Shown in pieces: positions 61,908-64,000 of a stretch of 64,000 nt of DNA. The notes beneath the pieces were generated by a model that had not been told where the DNA came from, ran no database searches, and worked only from the letters and a program-made list of their open reading frames with translations. How positions within the stretch are numbered: position 1 is the first letter of the stretch; each line of letters starts with the position of its first letter. Source of the stretch: Macrobrachium rosenbergii (lineage: Eukaryota > Arthropoda > Malacostraca > Decapoda > Palaemonidae); NCBI RefSeq assembly GCF_040412425.1, contig NC_089783.1:36239125-36303124 (forward strand), read 5' to 3'. The translations under genes were made by a program, and so were the position numbers.

Positions 61908-62853
61908 CTTTTCAAAAAATGGTAAAAAAAATTTGGCCGAAAATACTACTGGTGTCATGCTTTGAAATTAAAATGCCAGGCAGTTGCTTTTCAATTTTTT
62001 CACATCAAAAATTTTCAGAACAGGAGCCATCTTTATTCGTTAGCTGTGTGGGATCTTTATGTAGTAACATAATCATCTAATTACAATGTCTGCGGACAAT
62101 ATAGTTGTAAAAAAAATCATAAACACACTAACATGGAAACTAATAAAGGACAGAATCATTAAGAAAGACAAGACTAATAGGTACCTGTCAACTTCCAATG
62201 CTGCATGAAAAGGCTTTTGAAAAAACACTCAGAATGAAATATCATATGTAAATGTAGCGCTCAGTTTTCACACCAGAATTGCACAAGTGCACTGCAAGCA
62301 AGCGACGTTGCAGTCATTAATTTTGCAAGCGGGTTCACGCTTTAATATAGAGGCAAGAATAAAATACGGGTTTAATATTACAGAGGCATGCAATTGCTTT
62401 CTTACATATACATCATTTTCTGAAATATATTTCATATGCTTTCTATAAAGCGAGACAATACACTAAGGACTTTATTGAATAGTATTTACGAATCGAAGAG
62501 AAAATTCTATCTTTTAATCCTTTTAGAATCTCATCTTCGATGTTGTGGTGACATTTGGAAAATGTTTGAGTTATAATTTATGTTAAGGCATCTTACACTC
62601 GGATGTTGAAATTAACCCTTGCTCACTTAAGCAAATGTTTTTAATGTCATAATGGCATGCAAATATTCTCAGCGATATATCAAGAGGACTGACCAAAAAT
62701 AAAAGATATTAATGGGAAAATGAAATTTTGGAACAACTTGAAAATGAAATTTTGGAACAACTTAAAAACATTTGTGAAACATAATAATAAGTATTGGAAC
62801 GTGACTTGTTTGTTAGGTCCTTGGTAATCATCATGGCATGTGGTCACTAGCAA

Positions 62854-62859
<6 letters not shown>
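61905..62859. other. Unrecognised spacer
   Basis: TGAAATTTTGGAACAACTT is directly duplicated at 62721-62763. No gene seen. Confidence 0.5.

Positions 62860-62921
<62 letters not shown>
62860..62921. repeat. (TA)n microsatellite
   Basis: TA array left of the hairpin. Confidence 0.97.
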
Positions 62922-62926
<5 letters not shown>

Positions 62927-62972
62927 AATATATAACTTTATCACATACACAATTGTTCTGTGCATTAGTAGA

Positions 62973-63087
62973 ATTACTAAAGGATCTCATTCAAACTGGA
63001 TGGTATCTAATGGAGTTTTTATTCAAAAAACTTTTTGAATAAAAACTCCACTTAGATACCATCCAGTTTGAATGAGGTCCTTTTTAG

Positions 63088-63091
<4 letters not shown>
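62973..63091. repeat. Near-perfect hairpin, 58/60-bp arms, almost no loop
   Basis: 62973-63030 and 63032-63091 pair with one substitution and two small indels (core TCATTCAAACTGGATGGTAT and GGAGTTTTTATTCAAAAA). The right arm abuts a (TA)n array directly. Confidence 0.95.

Positions 63092-63146
<55 letters not shown>
63092..63146. repeat. (TA)n microsatellite
   Basis: TA array right of the hairpin. Confidence 0.97.
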
Positions 63147-63154
<8 letters not shown>

Positions 63155-63455
63155 TATATATTTAAGTACAAAAATTCAGTTATTAGTCTCAAAGATAAGA
63201 TACCCGATATTAATTCCAAAAAGAAGGAACGTCTCGACTGTCGTTTGACATACTAACAGAATCCGTCACCTTGTGTTTAGGTACCAGTGTGAACAAGAAT
63301 ATAACCTTATATCAAAAATCAGTGATGGTCAATAGACAAAGGAGCCACCCCACGTAGGTGTATTGGATGCGCACTAAAAAAATACATACAAATATCCACA
63401 ATTTGAAAACTGTAATTCATGCTTAATGACCGTACATCACCAACTGTCAGCAAAT
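63147..63455. other. Unrecognised spacer
   Basis: No gene seen. Confidence 0.45.
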
Positions 63456-63800
63456 TTTGTTAATAACTTTGTTCAAAGTAATCAGAAATCATAATGACGC
63501 AATAAAATCAAAACGTTTACGAAATTAGAGGTACTTTGACGAAACCCATTGATGAATTAATTATCACGTGATAAGACCTTCAAAATACTGTTTCTTTTTA
63601 ACTTAAACAGATTTAACTTACGACAGATAAATTTGTTCAACGTCATAAGAAATCATGATGACACAATGTAATCACAGCGTTTACGAAAAAAAAAAAAGGA
63701 ATTTTGACGAAACCCACTGATGGATTATCTATCACGTGATTAGACTTTCAAACTATTCTTTCCTTTTAACTTAAAGACATTCGACCTACGACAAATAAAC
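63456..63800. repeat. Two direct repeats of about 170 bp
   Basis: AGAAATCATAATGAC/AGAAATCATGATGAC, GTTTACGAAA, TTTGACGAAACCCA(T/C)TGATG and ATTATC(A/T)(A)TCACGTGAT recur in the same order. Confidence 0.88.
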
Positions 63801-64000
63801 CCACCACCAAAACCTAAGAATCCCCAACGGAGGCTTTCGCCTCTTCTGACGCAGAGGAATAGCGAAGAAGCCAACCACGATTTGAAGGCCACTGGATATG
63901 ACCTAGGCTGGCGGTGTAAAACGAGAGGATTACAGACGCATTGCGTCGCATTACAACGCCCCCTCCCCCCGTTGACTGACTTCAATGATCGTCAATTCCG
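63801..64000. other. Unrecognised edge sequence
   Basis: More GC-rich than the rest of the last 10 kb. The minus ORF 63740-63985 has no recognised domain; a gene beginning outside the window cannot be excluded. Confidence 0.35.

Overview
This window is non-coding, repeat-dense animal DNA. I found no intact host gene, tRNA, rRNA or CRISPR array. Very long (TA)n, (GA)n, (CA)n and (TAA)n arrays, metazoan-type retroelement remnants, and short families present in 6-10 copies suggest an invertebrate with a large repeat-rich genome. A decapod crustacean is my best guess; it is an inference from repeat style, not proof.

Four interspersed families recur and are labelled here Rep-A to Rep-D. Rep-A (ten copies, about 330-580 bp) has a 5' hairpin, a large internal palindrome, an inverted copy of its 5' terminal motif just before its 3' end, and a final perfect 10-bp hairpin; this resembles non-autonomous Helentron-type elements. 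Rep-B (six copies, about 305 bp when full) is SINE-like, and all copies lie in the same orientation. Rep-C (eight copies) is the 3' end of a LINE with a (TAA)n tail; two copies keep an extended C-terminal coding remnant and a third keeps a short piece of it. This explains many of the (TAA)n/(ATT)n arrays. Rep-D is a tRNA-derived SINE. Single elements include a LINE reverse-transcriptase remnant at the left edge, a LINE C-terminal remnant near 34.3 kb, Penelope-like pieces at 34.6-36.9 kb with a related fragment at 18.5 kb, a hAT-type MITE with target duplication at 53.3 kb, and a TIR-bearing MITE candidate at 17.6 kb.

Layout: 0-4.5 kb LINE remnant, two Rep-A copies and a 790-bp inverted repeat; 4.5-10 kb microsatellites and a 33-bp minisatellite; 10.6-12 kb a tail-to-tail Rep-A pair plus Rep-B; 12.8-15.2 kb minisatellites and a Rep-D/(TAA)n composite array; 17.5-21.8 kb MITE, retroelement fragments and a 1.8-kb 34-bp minisatellite; 22-31 kb foldback, Rep-A pair, segmental duplications and a 104-bp tandem array; 31-38 kb retroelement cluster; 38-49 kb Rep-A/Rep-C copies, a 146-bp perfect duplication and GA-punctuated tandem repeats; 49-64 kb mostly microsatellites and unrecognised spacer, with the hAT MITE and two foldbacks.

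The most interesting structure is a recurrent association of long near-perfect foldbacks with (TA)n arrays (3.6, 4.5, 22.6, 59.2 and 63.0 kb), each with different arm sequence. Other leads are matched arm substitutions in one Rep-A palindrome, and tandem units that each carry their own microsatellite at four loci.
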